The notes under the pieces: model-generated
Told to the model about the DNA's origin: nothing
What the model saw: only the letters and a program-made list of their open reading frames with translations
The model's database searches: none
Source of the DNA: Crocinitomicaceae bacterium
Lineage (GTDB): Bacteria; Bacteroidota; Bacteroidia; Flavobacteriales_D; Crocinitomicaceae
DNA: 64,000 bases
Assembly: GCA_020436025.1 (NCBI GenBank)
Contig: JAGQYP010000001.1
Location: forward strand, 62,001-126,000
Direction of reading: 5' to 3'
In this document: positions 9,639 to 18,970 of the stretch, piece after piece
Position numbering within the stretch: the stretch's first letter is position 1
Layout: each line of letters starts with the position of its first letter
Program-made: the position numbers and the translations under genes

Positions 9639-11026
9639 TAACGGAAGACATTTTTTCTTTCGGAGTCTAATTTAGCTAAAACAAATAGCATCATTGTAAA
9701 AGACATTAAACTAGATCCTCCATAAGAGAAAAATGGTAGAGGAATTCCAATCACTGGAGCAAGTCCAATGGTCATTCCAATATTGATCGCAAGGTGATAG
9801 AAAATAATTACCGCAATAGAATAGGCAAATACTCGAGTAAAAGTAGAACGTTGTCTTTCAGCAATTTGAATTATTTTGAAAAGCAAGACTACAAACAAAC
9901 TTAATACCAGTATGCCTCCAACAAATCCCCACTCTTCGGCCAAAGTGCAAAAGATAAAATCTGTGGATTGCATCGGAACGTGGCCTTGCTGAGGAGATGC
10001 CAAGGTTGCTTTGTGATACCCTTTGCCCAAAAAACTTCCCGAACCAACAGCTGCCATCGCTCTGTTTCTGTTATAATCTTTCCCGTCCGGATCTTCCTCC
10101 AATCCTAGGAACAATTCTATTCTTTCTTTTTGGTGCGGCTTGAGATAATCAAAAACACTGTTGACAGCGAAGACCAAAGAAGAGGAAGCAATTGCAGCCA
10201 CAATTAAAATGTAATAGAGCTTCTTTCTCTCGCGGAGCATCACGGTTATTCTAGCAACAATTAATGCTAAAATTAAGAACACCGATATCGAAATAATCAA
10301 TCCCCAGAATCCGGGTAAGGTCATCCCAAAAAATTGAATGGTAGTTTGACTCAATAGCAAAGTTGAAACAACCAATATTCCTGAAACAATCAATAAAGGG
10401 ATAAAATTGGATCCTATTTTAATCCTTGTATGATCAACAAATGGTATTAGCCTTAAAATGAATCCTAAGATAAAGTCATACGAAATCCCTTCTCGGTAGA
10501 AAACCCATAAAAATGAAGTAAAAACAACAAACGTTCCAGCATCAGGCTGTAGTAAAATCAAAGCCATTGGGAAAAGAACAATCAAGTTGGCATAAAAAGC
10601 AGAACTCTGACTTTGCAATTTGATATTCATGTTTGATATATAGGCTGATATGGCAATGGCCGTTCCTAATTTCGCAAACTCGGATGGCTGTATTCCCATC
10701 GAACCAAAACCAAGCCATGAACGTGCTCCATTAATTTCTCGGGTAAATAAAACAGCAATAAGTAAGAGCATACAAACGGCATAAAACCAATACGCATACT
10801 TCCAGAGTATGTCACTTTCAAGTAGTAGTACGATAAAGCCTAAAAACATGGATACAGCAATCCAAATAATTTGTTTTCCATATTCCTGCGAAAACGAAAA
10901 CAAAGAAGGAAATTCTTCATTATAAGAAGCTGAATAGATATTGAACAAGCCTAAGATCGTAAGCACGAAATAAAGCAAGATCAAACTCCAATCAATGTTG
11001 TCTAATATGGTTTCGTTCTTTCTCAA
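9638..11026 (-). CDS. rodA: peptidoglycan glycosyltransferase RodA (SEDS family)
   Basis: A 462-residue SEDS protein with about ten membrane segments. The N-terminus reads IDWSLILLYFVLTILGLFNI, and conserved SEDS blocks include SWLGFGSMGIQPSEFAKL, the cytoplasmic/periplasmic loop GSGSFLGKG with LPQQ-like ASPQQGHVPMQSTDFIF, and the terminal GIPLPFFSYGGSS. RodA polymerises lipid II into glycan strands with its partner PBP2 in the elongasome. The protein is somewhat longer than typical RodA because of extra hydrophobic sequence before the large loop. It overlaps mrdA by four bases, which fits the obligatory RodA-PBP2 pairing. Confidence 0.95.
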   Translation of the reverse strand: MRKNETILDNIDWSLILLYFVLTILGLFNIYSASYNEEFPSLFSFSQEYGKQIIWIAVSMFLGFIVLLLESDILWKYAYWFYAVCMLLLIAVLFTREINGARSWLGFGSMGIQPSEFAKLGTAIAISAYISNMNIKLQSQSSAFYANLIVLFPMALILLQPDAGTFVVFTSFLWVFYREGISYDFILGFILRLIPFVDHTRIKIGSNFIPLLIVSGILVVSTLLLSQTTIQFFGMTLPGFWGLIISISVFLILALIVARITVMLRERKKLYYILIVAAIASSSLVFAVNSVFDYLKPHQKERIELFLGLEEDPDGKDYNRNRAMAAVGSGSFLGKGYHKATLASPQQGHVPMQSTDFIFCTLAEEWGFVGGILVLSLFVVLLFKIIQIAERQRSTFTRVFAYSIAVIIFYHLAINIGMTIGLAPVIGIPLPFFSYGGSSLMSFTMMLFVLAKLDSERKNVFR

Positions 11027-12873
11027 TGAATACTTGGATCCGTTAAAAAGTTCTTTTCAATAATTCGCTTTTCTTTTGCTTCTTGTTTGACTTCCCCATT
11101 TAAAAATTTCTCAATCATCAAACTGGCAATCGGTGCCGCCCATGTCCCGCCAAAACCAGCATTTTCAACATAAACTGCAATGGCAATTTTTGGATTGTCT
11201 TTCGGTGCAAAAGCAATAAATATAGAATGGTCTTCTCCATGTGGGTTTTGAGCCGTTCCCGTTTTTCCACATACATTCAATCCCTCAGTTTTAGCTCTTC
11301 GGGCTGTTCCTCCAGGTTCATGAACAACGCGCCACATCCCTTCTACAATAGGATTGAAATACTCTGATTTTACTTTGGTGTAGTGCTTTTCCTGAAATCT
11401 ATCAGAAATATCCTTCCCTTTGATACTTTTAACCAAATGTGGCACATAATAATATCCCCGATTCGCCATGATACAAGCCAAATTTGCCATCTGGATTGGT
11501 GTCACACCCACTTCTCCCTGCCCAATAGAGATAGAATATATAGTTGAAAAGGCCCAAGCTTTGTTGTAGACTTTGTCGTAGTATTCTACATCAGGAATGA
11601 ATCCCGGAATATCTCCAGCCAAATCAATATTGAGGGGTTGTCCCAACCCAAAGGATCTAACATATTCATACCACTCTGCCAAACCAATCTTGGAATCTTT
11701 AAAAATATTTCGACTTTTCCCTTGTTGAACTATTCGAGACATGACTTGGTAGAAATAAGGGTTACACGAATATTTCACACCATCCGACATCGAAAGTGCT
11801 GTTGGGTGCCCGTGACAATTTACCAAACTCTTAATACAAGAAAAGGCTCTATTTGAATCCACTACCCCCATCTGCATCCCAATCAATCCAGTCACCAATT
11901 TAAATGTAGACCCTGGAGGATATTTGGCCTGAAGTGGTCTATTAAACAATGGTTTCAATGAATCTTCCTGAAGTGTCAAGAAATTTTTACCAATCTTTTT
12001 ACCAATTAGTAAATTTGGGTCATACGTTGGAGAAGAAACAAAAGCTAGGATTTCTCCTGAAGATGGTTCTATCGCTACCACCGATCCAATTTTTCCCTTC
12101 ATCAACAACTCTCCATAAGTCTGAAGGTCGGCATCCAAGGTCAATTCTAGGTTTCGGCCCGGTACAGCGGCTGTGTCGTATTTACTTTCTTCCTGTGATC
12201 CTGAAATATTTCCGCGGGCATCTTTCATGAGGTATTGAACACCTTTTCTCCCTCTTAAATCTTCCTCATAATAATTCTCAATTCCCGTTCTTCCAATATA
12301 ATCTCCCATTCGATAGTAATGATCTTTTTCTAAGTCAGTGCCATCTACTTCATTCATGTATCCCAAGACATGGGCCCCTGAATTTTGAGGATATTTCCTT
12401 AAAGTTCTTACATTCTCAAAAAATCCTGGAAATTTTTGAAGTTCCGTTGCCACCTTTGAAAAATCATCAGATGATAATCCAGTGATCAATGGATAAGGTT
12501 TAAATTTTCGATAGTTGCTTTTTCCTTTTTTGTCCTTTCCTTGTTTATCCACCATATTTTGGTAGATTTCAACCAATTCTTCCTTATTAATTTTGAAAAG
12601 CTGACAAAATAAAGTTGTATCAAAATTGCTGATCTCATCTTCGATCATCATGATATCGTAATAGGTTTCGTTGGCGATCAGTTTATTTCCACTTCTATCG
12701 TAAACAATTCCTCTTGTAGGATAGGTGGTCATTTTGTATTTTGAGATTTCCTCAGCCCTTAATTTCCATTTATCATCAATGATCTGCATGTAAAACATAC
12801 GCACAGAAAATACACCCGCTGTAATTGCGATGAAAAATAAAACCACAAATTTTCTGTATTCAAGTGAATTCAT
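11023..12873 (-). CDS. mrdA: penicillin-binding protein 2, peptidoglycan transpeptidase
   Basis: A 616-residue class B PBP. A single N-terminal membrane anchor (about 10-30) is followed by the pedestal/dimerisation domain and the transpeptidase domain. The active-site motifs are all present: SxxK at Ser322-Lys325 (GSTFK), SxN at Ser369-Asn371 (YSCN) and KTG at 537-539 (GKTGTAQN). It cross-links new glycan strands made by RodA during cell elongation. Start ATG overlaps the mreD stop by one base and the 3' end overlaps rodA by four, so the operon order is mreD-mrdA-rodA. Nothing looks altered. Confidence 0.95.
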   Translation of the reverse strand: MNSLEYRKFVVLFFIAITAGVFSVRMFYMQIIDDKWKLRAEEISKYKMTTYPTRGIVYDRSGNKLIANETYYDIMMIEDEISNFDTTLFCQLFKINKEELVEIYQNMVDKQGKDKKGKSNYRKFKPYPLITGLSSDDFSKVATELQKFPGFFENVRTLRKYPQNSGAHVLGYMNEVDGTDLEKDHYYRMGDYIGRTGIENYYEEDLRGRKGVQYLMKDARGNISGSQEESKYDTAAVPGRNLELTLDADLQTYGELLMKGKIGSVVAIEPSSGEILAFVSSPTYDPNLLIGKKIGKNFLTLQEDSLKPLFNRPLQAKYPPGSTFKLVTGLIGMQMGVVDSNRAFSCIKSLVNCHGHPTALSMSDGVKYSCNPYFYQVMSRIVQQGKSRNIFKDSKIGLAEWYEYVRSFGLGQPLNIDLAGDIPGFIPDVEYYDKVYNKAWAFSTIYSISIGQGEVGVTPIQMANLACIMANRGYYYVPHLVKSIKGKDISDRFQEKHYTKVKSEYFNPIVEGMWRVVHEPGGTARRAKTEGLNVCGKTGTAQNPHGEDHSIFIAFAPKDNPKIAIAVYVENAGFGGTWAAPIASLMIEKFLNGEVKQEAKEKRIIEKNFLTDPSIH

Positions 12874-13391
12874 TAGACGACTTTAGAAGGTCTTAAAAAC
12901 AAAAACTGCCAGATGACCATAAAAACCAAAGTAAACAAAACGGACAATATCGTTTTAAACAGTACCCAAAAGAAGCTCGAAAAACTAAAAAATTCAAAAA
13001 GAAAGAACCAAAAATGATGGATAAACAAAACAATCCCAGCGTAATATAAAAACCAAGAAAACCCCATGTCTCGAAGGGATGGAATTAATATGGGATCGTA
13101 TCCACTTTTGGGTGAAATGAATTTTAATAATGCAGGTCTTAGGTACATGATTAAAATACTGGCTGAGGCGTGTAAACCGAAAGTATTAGAGAAATAATCA
13201 ATGATCAATCCAAATCCAAATCCAATCCCCATTCCAGTTATTACACTAAGATTAAAAGGAAGCAAAAGAAGAAATAAAGGATAAATCATGGAATAAATCA
13301 AAGTTGAAAATTGCAAACTATTGAAAACCACAATTTGAGCCACTAAAAGCAGAAAAAACTGAACGATATAAATTCTTATAGCATTAGTCAT
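12873..13391 (-). CDS. mreD: rod shape-determining protein MreD
   Basis: A 172-residue protein made almost entirely of hydrophobic segments (about five), as expected for MreD. It has little sequence conservation, and the call rests on length, topology and position between mreC and mrdA. MreD sits in the inner membrane with MreC and links the MreB filament to the RodA-PBP2 enzymes. It overlaps mreC by eight bases and mrdA by one, so its translation is probably coupled with both. Confidence 0.88.
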   Translation of the reverse strand: MTNAIRIYIVQFFLLLVAQIVVFNSLQFSTLIYSMIYPLFLLLLPFNLSVITGMGIGFGFGLIIDYFSNTFGLHASASILIMYLRPALLKFISPKSGYDPILIPSLRDMGFSWFLYYAGIVLFIHHFWFFLFEFFSFSSFFWVLFKTILSVLFTLVFMVIWQFLFLRPSKVV

Positions 13392-14223
13392 TATTTTCCT
13401 CTTTTATAATTTTCTCCAATTTCAACTGCTCTTGTTTTGTTAGATTATTTATGATATAGGCGTATTGCAAGGTATTTAGATCATTAAAAAATTGAATGAT
13501 CACCTTTTGATGGGGTTGTCCTTCCTCATATTCTGCGGAGGCCACTACTCCAACAGGATAGTTTCTTGGAAAGTGAGTATGAGACCCTCTGGTTACAACC
13601 GTGTCTCCGGGATTGACTTCCAGATCATTGGTTAATCCCGTAAACAATCCTTCTTTATAGTCCCTACCATTCCACTTCAATAGTCCGTGTTCATTATTTT
13701 TCTTTAGTTTGATGGAAATGTTGATGTTCTCACTTAATATGGATCTAACCAGTGTATAATTATCCGAAACTTTGAAAACTATGCCGACCAATCCATTTTT
13801 AGAAACCACCCCCATGCCTTCTTCTACCCCATGCTTCTTTCCAATATCAAGGGTGACAAAATTATTACGATGGTTGATTGTTGAATTAATGATATTGCTT
13901 GAGATGTAAGTATAATTTTGTCGGTGCAAGGTATCTGAAATTTTAACTAAATCAGTTTGTACACGAACATAATTTTCCTTGAGTCGATTTCTCAAATAGG
14001 CATTTTCTGCTAACAAAGAATCATTTTTCTCAGCTAAAGAGAAATGATCAGTGATGCCATTTCTGAAAGTGATAAGCGAATTATTGATGGTTTGAGTAGA
14101 ACTCAAAAATCGCATCCCGGGATAATAAGTATAGGAAAAATAAATCCCTAGCGCTATGGATTGCAGCGCCACAAAAACGATGAAAATCTTAAATCTGTTG
14201 AGAAATATCAGTAGATTTCTCAT
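13384..14223 (-). CDS. mreC: rod shape-determining protein MreC
   Basis: A 279-residue protein with one N-terminal membrane segment (about 10-30), a short coiled coil (about 65-95), and the periplasmic double beta-barrel domain. The conserved block DIGKKHGVEEGMGVVSKNGLVG and the later GDTVVTRGSHTHFPRNYPVG are typical MreC. It acts as a periplasmic scaffold that activates PBP2. It lies 13 bases downstream of mreB and overlaps mreD. Confidence 0.95.
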   Translation of the reverse strand: MRNLLIFLNRFKIFIVFVALQSIALGIYFSYTYYPGMRFLSSTQTINNSLITFRNGITDHFSLAEKNDSLLAENAYLRNRLKENYVRVQTDLVKISDTLHRQNYTYISSNIINSTINHRNNFVTLDIGKKHGVEEGMGVVSKNGLVGIVFKVSDNYTLVRSILSENINISIKLKKNNEHGLLKWNGRDYKEGLFTGLTNDLEVNPGDTVVTRGSHTHFPRNYPVGVVASAEYEEGQPHQKVIIQFFNDLNTLQYAYIINNLTKQEQLKLEKIIKEENND

Positions 14224-14236
14224 TCATTTCCTCCCA

Positions 14237-15262
14237 TTAGTCTTTGATGATAAATTGGTATTTATCTACGTTTTTCAATGCAATACTTGTTCCTCTTGCA
14301 ACCGCTCTTAACGGATCTTCAGCAACGTGTACTGGTAATTTAGTTTTGATTGAAATTCTTTGATCTAGTCCTCTCAACATAGAACCTCCTCCGGCAAGAT
14401 AAATACCTGTTTTGTAAATATCTGCTGATAGCTCTGGAGGCGTCATCTCCAATGCACTTAAAATCGCTTCCTCGATCTTGGAAATCGATTTGTCCAACGC
14501 ATGCGCGATTTCTACATGTGAAACCATAATTTCTTTTGGAACTCCAGTCATCAAATCTCGTCCTCTTACTGGATAATCTGGCGGAGGATTGTCAATTTCT
14601 GACATGGCAGAACCTACTTCTATTTTAATCTGTTCAGCTGTTCTTTCTCCTACAAGAATGTTATGCTGACGTCTCATGTAATCTTCAATTTCTTTAGTGA
14701 AATCATCTCCAGCCACACGAATGGATTTATCACATACAATTCCACCCAATGCAATTACCGCAATCTCAGAAGTTCCTCCACCTATATCAATGATCATGTT
14801 CCCCATCGGCTCCTCCACATCGATACCGATACCGATTGCCGCAGCCATAGGTTCATGGATCATGTACACCGCTTTTGCTCCAGCATGTTCGGCCGAATCC
14901 TTTACCGCTCTCTTTTCAACCTCCGTAATTCCTGATGGGATACAAATAACCATTTTCAGTGATGGGTTGTAAAAACGATTTCCTTTATTCATCATTTTGA
15001 TAAACCCTCGAATCATCATCTCAGCTGACTGGAAATCTGCAATTACTCCGTCCCTCAAGGGCCTAATCGTTTCAATCAGTTTATGCGTTTTTCCATGCAT
15101 TTGTTGCGCCTTCCTTCCAATGGCCACAACTTTTCCTGATTGAATATCCTTGGCAACAATTGATGGCTCGTCAAGGACAACCTTGTCATTCATCAAGATC
15201 AAGGTATTTGCTGTACCCAAATCAATGGCAAGTTCTTGAGTAAAAAAGTTAAATAATCCCAT
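14237..15262 (-). CDS. mreB: rod shape-determining protein MreB, actin-like ATPase
   Basis: A 341-residue actin-fold protein of normal MreB length. The N-terminus FTQELAIDLGTANTLI holds phosphate-binding loop 1, and IIDIGGGTSEIAVIALGGIV holds phosphate loop 2; LAGGGSMLRGLD is the adenosine-binding motif. MreB filaments under the inner membrane orient the elongasome. It is first in the shape-determination run, 89 bases downstream of purH; the intervening leader contains a small inverted repeat. Confidence 0.97.
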   Translation of the reverse strand: MGLFNFFTQELAIDLGTANTLILMNDKVVLDEPSIVAKDIQSGKVVAIGRKAQQMHGKTHKLIETIRPLRDGVIADFQSAEMMIRGFIKMMNKGNRFYNPSLKMVICIPSGITEVEKRAVKDSAEHAGAKAVYMIHEPMAAAIGIGIDVEEPMGNMIIDIGGGTSEIAVIALGGIVCDKSIRVAGDDFTKEIEDYMRRQHNILVGERTAEQIKIEVGSAMSEIDNPPPDYPVRGRDLMTGVPKEIMVSHVEIAHALDKSISKIEEAILSALEMTPPELSADIYKTGIYLAGGGSMLRGLDQRISIKTKLPVHVAEDPLRAVARGTSIALKNVDKYQFIIKD

Positions 15263-15298
15263 GCGGTTTTCTAATAGTTCAAATCTCTTATACTAATT

Positions 15299-15314
15299 AA
15301 CCTTGGTTAAGGTT
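15299..15314. repeat. short inverted repeat in the purH-mreB gap
   Basis: AACCTT and AAGGTT flank a GGTT centre, giving a six-base-pair dyad (seven with the outer T-A pair). It lies 37 bases before the mreB start. There is no T run, so it is not a terminator; it could be an operator or an RNA processing hairpin. Function unknown. Confidence 0.4.
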
Positions 15315-15351
15315 ACTAATTCCTCGTTACGGTGGTTATTAAATATACAAA

Positions 15352-16881
15352 TTAATGCTTAAAATGCCTATTCCCTGTAAAGACCATGGCCATTCCATGC
15401 TCATCACAGTAGTTCACGGATAACTCATCTTTGATCGAACCTCCCGGTTGAACTACCACATCAATCCCTTCATTATGTGCAATTTCTACACAATCTGGAA
15501 ATGGGAAAAAAGCATCTGATGCCATTACAGCACCTTTCAAATCGAAATTAAATGATTTGGCTTTGTGTATAGCTTGTCTTAGAGCGTCTACTCTGGAGGT
15601 TTGACCTGTTCCACTTGCCAATAATTGTCCACCTTTTGCCAGAACAATCGTATTCGATTTTGTATGTTTCACGAGCTTATTGGCAAATACCAAATCATCC
15701 TTCTCTGCTTCGTTCGGAGAACGTTTCGTAATCGTTTTAAAATCGGATTTAGATTCTGTAACTAAATCTTTATCTTGCTCTAAAACCCCATTCAGCAGCG
15801 TTCTGAATTGCTTTTTAGGAAGTTCCACTTCTTTTTGAACAAGAATGATTCTGTTTTTCTTTGATTCTAAAATTTTTATGGCCTCTGAATCGTATGCTGG
15901 AGCAATTACCACCTCACAGAAAAGCTCATTTATTTCGTTTGCAGTTTCTTTATCAATTTTTGAATTGGAAATCAGGATTCCGCCAAAAGCAGAAACCGGA
16001 TCGCCTGCCAAAGCATCTAAATAGGCTTGTTTAATCGTAGATCTTGTTGCCACCCCACAAGCATTATTGTGTTTTAGAATTGCGAAAGTTGGATTGTCGT
16101 TTTTAAATTCAGCCATCAAACTCACAGCCGCATCAACATCTAGTAGATTATTGTAAGACAACTCCTTCCCGTGAAGTTTGTCGAACATAGCATCTAAATC
16201 CCCATAAAAAACACCTTTTTGATGTGGGTTTTCACCATATCTTAAAACTTGTGATTGACCAATAGATTGCTTGAACACATCCTTTTCTCCCTGATTGAAA
16301 TACTTGAAGATTTCCGAATCATAATGCGAAGAAACCTCAAAAGCATCTCTTGCAAACCCCTTTCTGTCTTCTTCAGAAGTAGAACCGTTTTTCTCATTAA
16401 GTACATTTAAAAATGATTCATACTGATTCATTGAAGGGATGATCACTACGTCTGTAAAATTTTTGGCTGCTGCTCGGATCAATGAAATACCCCCGATATC
16501 GATTTTTTCGATGATGTCTTCATGACTTGCTCCAGAGGCAACTGTGTCCTCAAACGGATATAAATCCACAATCACCAAATCAATATTGGGAATTTCAAAT
16601 TCCACTATCTGATCCTGATCTCCAGCATGCGCTCTTCGATTCAAAATTCCACCAAAAACCTTTGGATGCAATGTTTTCACTCTTCCACCTAAAATAGAAG
16701 GATAACTAGTCAATTCTTCAACTGGCACAACAGAAACACCTCTGTCCTCAATAAATTTTTGTGTTCCTCCAGTGGAGAAAATTTGAACTCCTAGCTCGTT
16801 TAACTTGTCAACGATGGGCCCTAAACCATCCTTGCTAAATACCGAAATTAGGGCATTTTGAATTTTGACTTCCTTACTCAT
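15352..16881 (-). CDS. purH: bifunctional AICAR formyltransferase / IMP cyclohydrolase
   Basis: A 509-residue PurH, slightly shorter than the E. coli enzyme. The N-terminal IMP cyclohydrolase domain (about 1-190) shows LISVFSKDGL, IFSTGGTQKFIEDRG and GGRVKTLHPKVFGGIL. The C-terminal AICAR transformylase domain shows LRYGENPHQKG and ILKHNNACGVA, with SDAFFPFPDCVEIA and QPGGSIKDE near the end. It catalyses the last two steps of de novo IMP synthesis in the cytoplasm. It lies immediately upstream of mreB, an order I recall from many Bacteroidota, and probably shares transcription with it. Confidence 0.96.
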   Translation of the reverse strand: MSKEVKIQNALISVFSKDGLGPIVDKLNELGVQIFSTGGTQKFIEDRGVSVVPVEELTSYPSILGGRVKTLHPKVFGGILNRRAHAGDQDQIVEFEIPNIDLVIVDLYPFEDTVASGASHEDIIEKIDIGGISLIRAAAKNFTDVVIIPSMNQYESFLNVLNEKNGSTSEEDRKGFARDAFEVSSHYDSEIFKYFNQGEKDVFKQSIGQSQVLRYGENPHQKGVFYGDLDAMFDKLHGKELSYNNLLDVDAAVSLMAEFKNDNPTFAILKHNNACGVATRSTIKQAYLDALAGDPVSAFGGILISNSKIDKETANEINELFCEVVIAPAYDSEAIKILESKKNRIILVQKEVELPKKQFRTLLNGVLEQDKDLVTESKSDFKTITKRSPNEAEKDDLVFANKLVKHTKSNTIVLAKGGQLLASGTGQTSRVDALRQAIHKAKSFNFDLKGAVMASDAFFPFPDCVEIAHNEGIDVVVQPGGSIKDELSVNYCDEHGMAMVFTGNRHFKH

Positions 16882-16906
16882 TTTGATTTTGTCGTGAAAT
16901 TATGTG

Positions 16907-16914
16907 CAAAGTTA
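16907..16914 (-). promoter_or_regulatory. candidate -7 box for purH
   Basis: On the minus strand TAACTTTG matches the Bacteroidota -7 consensus TAnnTTTG. It ends 25 bases before the purH ATG. No convincing -33 TTG is seen at the usual distance. Confidence 0.45.
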
Positions 16915-17020
16915 ACCATAATTTAAGCTTAACGCGTTTTTTTGGGGCGTAAAACACAGGTTTTTGATTATTTGTAGTAAGGAGTCTATTTTCTGCTGAA
17001 TTTAGGTCGCGCGTGAGAAT

Positions 17021-17695
17021 TTAAATTTGTCCTAATAACTCTTCAACAAGTAACATGTCTCTTGGGAAAGTGATTTTGATATTATTGATATCCCCTTCAA
17101 TCATGTAGATCTTGTGTCCAACTCGCTCTACGAGTGTCGCATCATCGGTTATGTCCTTTTGATAAGTGATTTGGTAAGCCTTTTGTATTATATCCGCTTT
17201 AAAAACTTGGGGAGTTTGGACAATTCTGTATTCTGATCTATCCACCGCCAGAGAATTATTTCCTTCAATCTTTCGAAGGGATTGATTGATTTCAATTACA
17301 GGAATAACTGCCCCTTTCTTTTCTGCTTCAGCGAATAATTCTTCCACCAGTTTTCTTGAGATTACTGGTCTTACCCCGTCATGCACGCCAATCAGATCTC
17401 CTGTACTAAAATTCAGCGCATTCTTCACTGAATGAAATCTTTCTTCACCTCCATTTACTGTATGATGAGGAATTTGAAAGTCATGATCCAAACACAATTT
17501 TTTCCATGTCTTCAGATGCTTTTCAGGTAAGGTTAAAATTATTTCAAAATCCGGATTGATTCTGTAAAATCTTCTAATTGTATGCATTAAAATAGGCTTT
17601 CCATTCAGATTGGAAAACTGTTTCGGTAAGTTGGAAGGCATTCTTTTACCTTCGCCGGCTGCGGTAATGATTATTGTCTTTTTCAATGCGTACAT
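17021..17695 (-). CDS. ispD: 2-C-methyl-D-erythritol 4-phosphate cytidylyltransferase
   Basis: A protein of 224 residues from the ATG at 17695. An upstream in-frame TTG would add 14 residues with no family resemblance and is rejected. The N-terminal nucleotide-binding motif TAAGEGKRMPSNLPKQF corresponds to the family pattern AAGxGxRmxxxxPKQf. GVHDGVRPVIS and the later IVQTPQVFKADII and DITDDATLVE are further IspD signatures. It joins CTP and MEP in the non-mevalonate isoprenoid pathway. It stands alone, 139 bases from purH, and is preceded by the queA terminator. Confidence 0.95.
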   Translation of the reverse strand: MYALKKTIIITAAGEGKRMPSNLPKQFSNLNGKPILMHTIRRFYRINPDFEIILTLPEKHLKTWKKLCLDHDFQIPHHTVNGGEERFHSVKNALNFSTGDLIGVHDGVRPVISRKLVEELFAEAEKKGAVIPVIEINQSLRKIEGNNSLAVDRSEYRIVQTPQVFKADIIQKAYQITYQKDITDDATLVERVGHKIYMIEGDINNIKITFPRDMLLVEELLGQI

Positions 17696-17765
17696 AGTTG
17701 GAACTCCTAAGATAGTGACTAAAGTAGTTAGTTCCAAGTTCCTGGTAGACAGTGAAAAATTTTAA

Positions 17766-17789
17766 CAAAAAAGGGCTCCGAAGAGCCCT
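17766..17789 (-). terminator. intrinsic terminator of queA
   Basis: On the minus strand AGGGCTC and GAGCCCT pair perfectly around a TTCG tetraloop and run into T residues. It lies 26 bases after the queA stop and separates queA from ispD. Confidence 0.85.
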
Positions 17790-17814
17790 AAAATATTTCA
17801 TTCGTAATGACTGC

Positions 17815-18864
17815 TTACAGTATTAACATCGCGTCTCCATAAGAATAGAATCTATACTTCTCTTTTTTCGCCATTTCGTAAGCTTCCATCATCAACTCAT
17901 ATCCGCAGAATGCTGCAATCATCATCAATAATGTTGAAAGTGGGGTATGGAAATTCGTAATCATGCAATTTGCAATGCTGAAATCATAAGGAGGGAAAAT
18001 AAATTTATTCGTCCATCCGTCAAATTCCTTTAACTCACCATCTGTAGAAACCGATGTTTCAATAGCTCTCATGGATGTTGTGCCCACTGCACAAATTTTC
18101 TTTTTATTCTCCTTCGCATTGTTCACAATGTCTGCCGATTTTTGAGGAATGATCACTCTCTCAGAATCCATTTTGTGTTTAGTCAAATCTTCAACTTCCA
18201 CTTGTCGGAATGTCCCTAATCCAACATGTAATGTGATGTCTGCCTTTTGAACTCCCTTAATTTCAAGCCTTTTCATCAGTTGCTTAGAAAAATGCAAACC
18301 AGCAGTTGGCGCTGCAACAGCTCCTTCCACTTCAGCAAAAATGGTTTGGTATCTTTCTTCGTCCTCAGGTTCCACATCTCTTTTGATGTACTTCGGAAGT
18401 GGAGTTTCACCTAAATCGGTAATTTTCTGCTTAAATTCTTCATGAGTCCCTTCAAATAAAAATCTTAAAGTTCTTCCTCTTGAAGTAGTATTATCAATTA
18501 CTTCGGCAACCAATGATTCATCATCTCCGAAGTACAATTTATTTCCAATTCTAATCTTTCTTGCAGGATCAACCAAAACATCCCAAAGCAAACTCTCACG
18601 ATTTAATTCTCTTAACAAGAATACCTCAATTTTAGCTCCAGTTTTTTCTTTGTTTCCGTACAATCTTGCTGGAAAAACTTTGGTGTTGTTCATGATCATC
18701 ACATCTCCTTCATCAAAATAATCGATCACATCTTTGAATTGTTTGTGTTCAATTTTTCCTGTGTCGCGATGTACAACCATTAGTTTGGCTTCATCTCTAT
18801 TTTCAGAAGGATATTTTGCAATAAATTCTTCGGGTAGGTCAAAATTAAATGCGGATAATTTCAT
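17815..18864 (-). CDS. queA: S-adenosylmethionine:tRNA ribosyltransferase-isomerase
   Basis: A 349-residue QueA, the usual length. The N-terminus shows [23 protein letters not shown]. Other family blocks are [49 protein letters not shown] and [17 protein letters not shown]. It transfers and rearranges the ribosyl group of SAM onto 7-aminomethyl-7-deazaguanine in tRNA to form epoxyqueuosine, the penultimate step of queuosine synthesis. It is transcribed alone, with its own terminator and a candidate promoter 63 bases upstream. Confidence 0.97.
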   Translation of the reverse strand: MKLSAFNFDLPEEFIAKYPSENRDEAKLMVVHRDTGKIEHKQFKDVIDYFDEGDVMIMNNTKVFPARLYGNKEKTGAKIEVFLLRELNRESLLWDVLVDPARKIRIGNKLYFGDDESLVAEVIDNTTSRGRTLRFLFEGTHEEFKQKITDLGETPLPKYIKRDVEPEDEERYQTIFAEVEGAVAAPTAGLHFSKQLMKRLEIKGVQKADITLHVGLGTFRQVEVEDLTKHKMDSERVIIPQKSADIVNNAKENKKKICAVGTTSMRAIETSVSTDGELKEFDGWTNKFIFPPYDFSIANCMITNFHTPLSTLLMMIAAFCGYELMMEAYEMAKKEKYRFYSYGDAMLIL

Positions 18865-18927
18865 CTTATCTTTTGGTTTTACTCTTTCGAGTGTTTAGCA
18901 ATTGCTTCCTGAAACAATTCAGGGGGG

Positions 18928-18935
18928 CAAATTTA
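18928..18935 (-). promoter_or_regulatory. candidate -7 box for queA
   Basis: On the minus strand TAAATTTG matches TAnnTTTG, 63 bases upstream of the queA ATG. No -33 element is evident. Confidence 0.35.
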
Positions 18936-18970
18936 ATAAAAGCAAGATTATTAAAAAAATATGAAGAAAT

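Noticed and set aside
14697..14972. Open frame on the plus strand inside mreB
   Set aside because: It is an antisense shadow of the conserved mreB frame with no signal peptide, motif or promoter of its own.
17696..17737. Upstream TTG start for ispD
   Set aside because: The extra residues do not fit the IspD N-terminus, which begins at the ATG at 17695.
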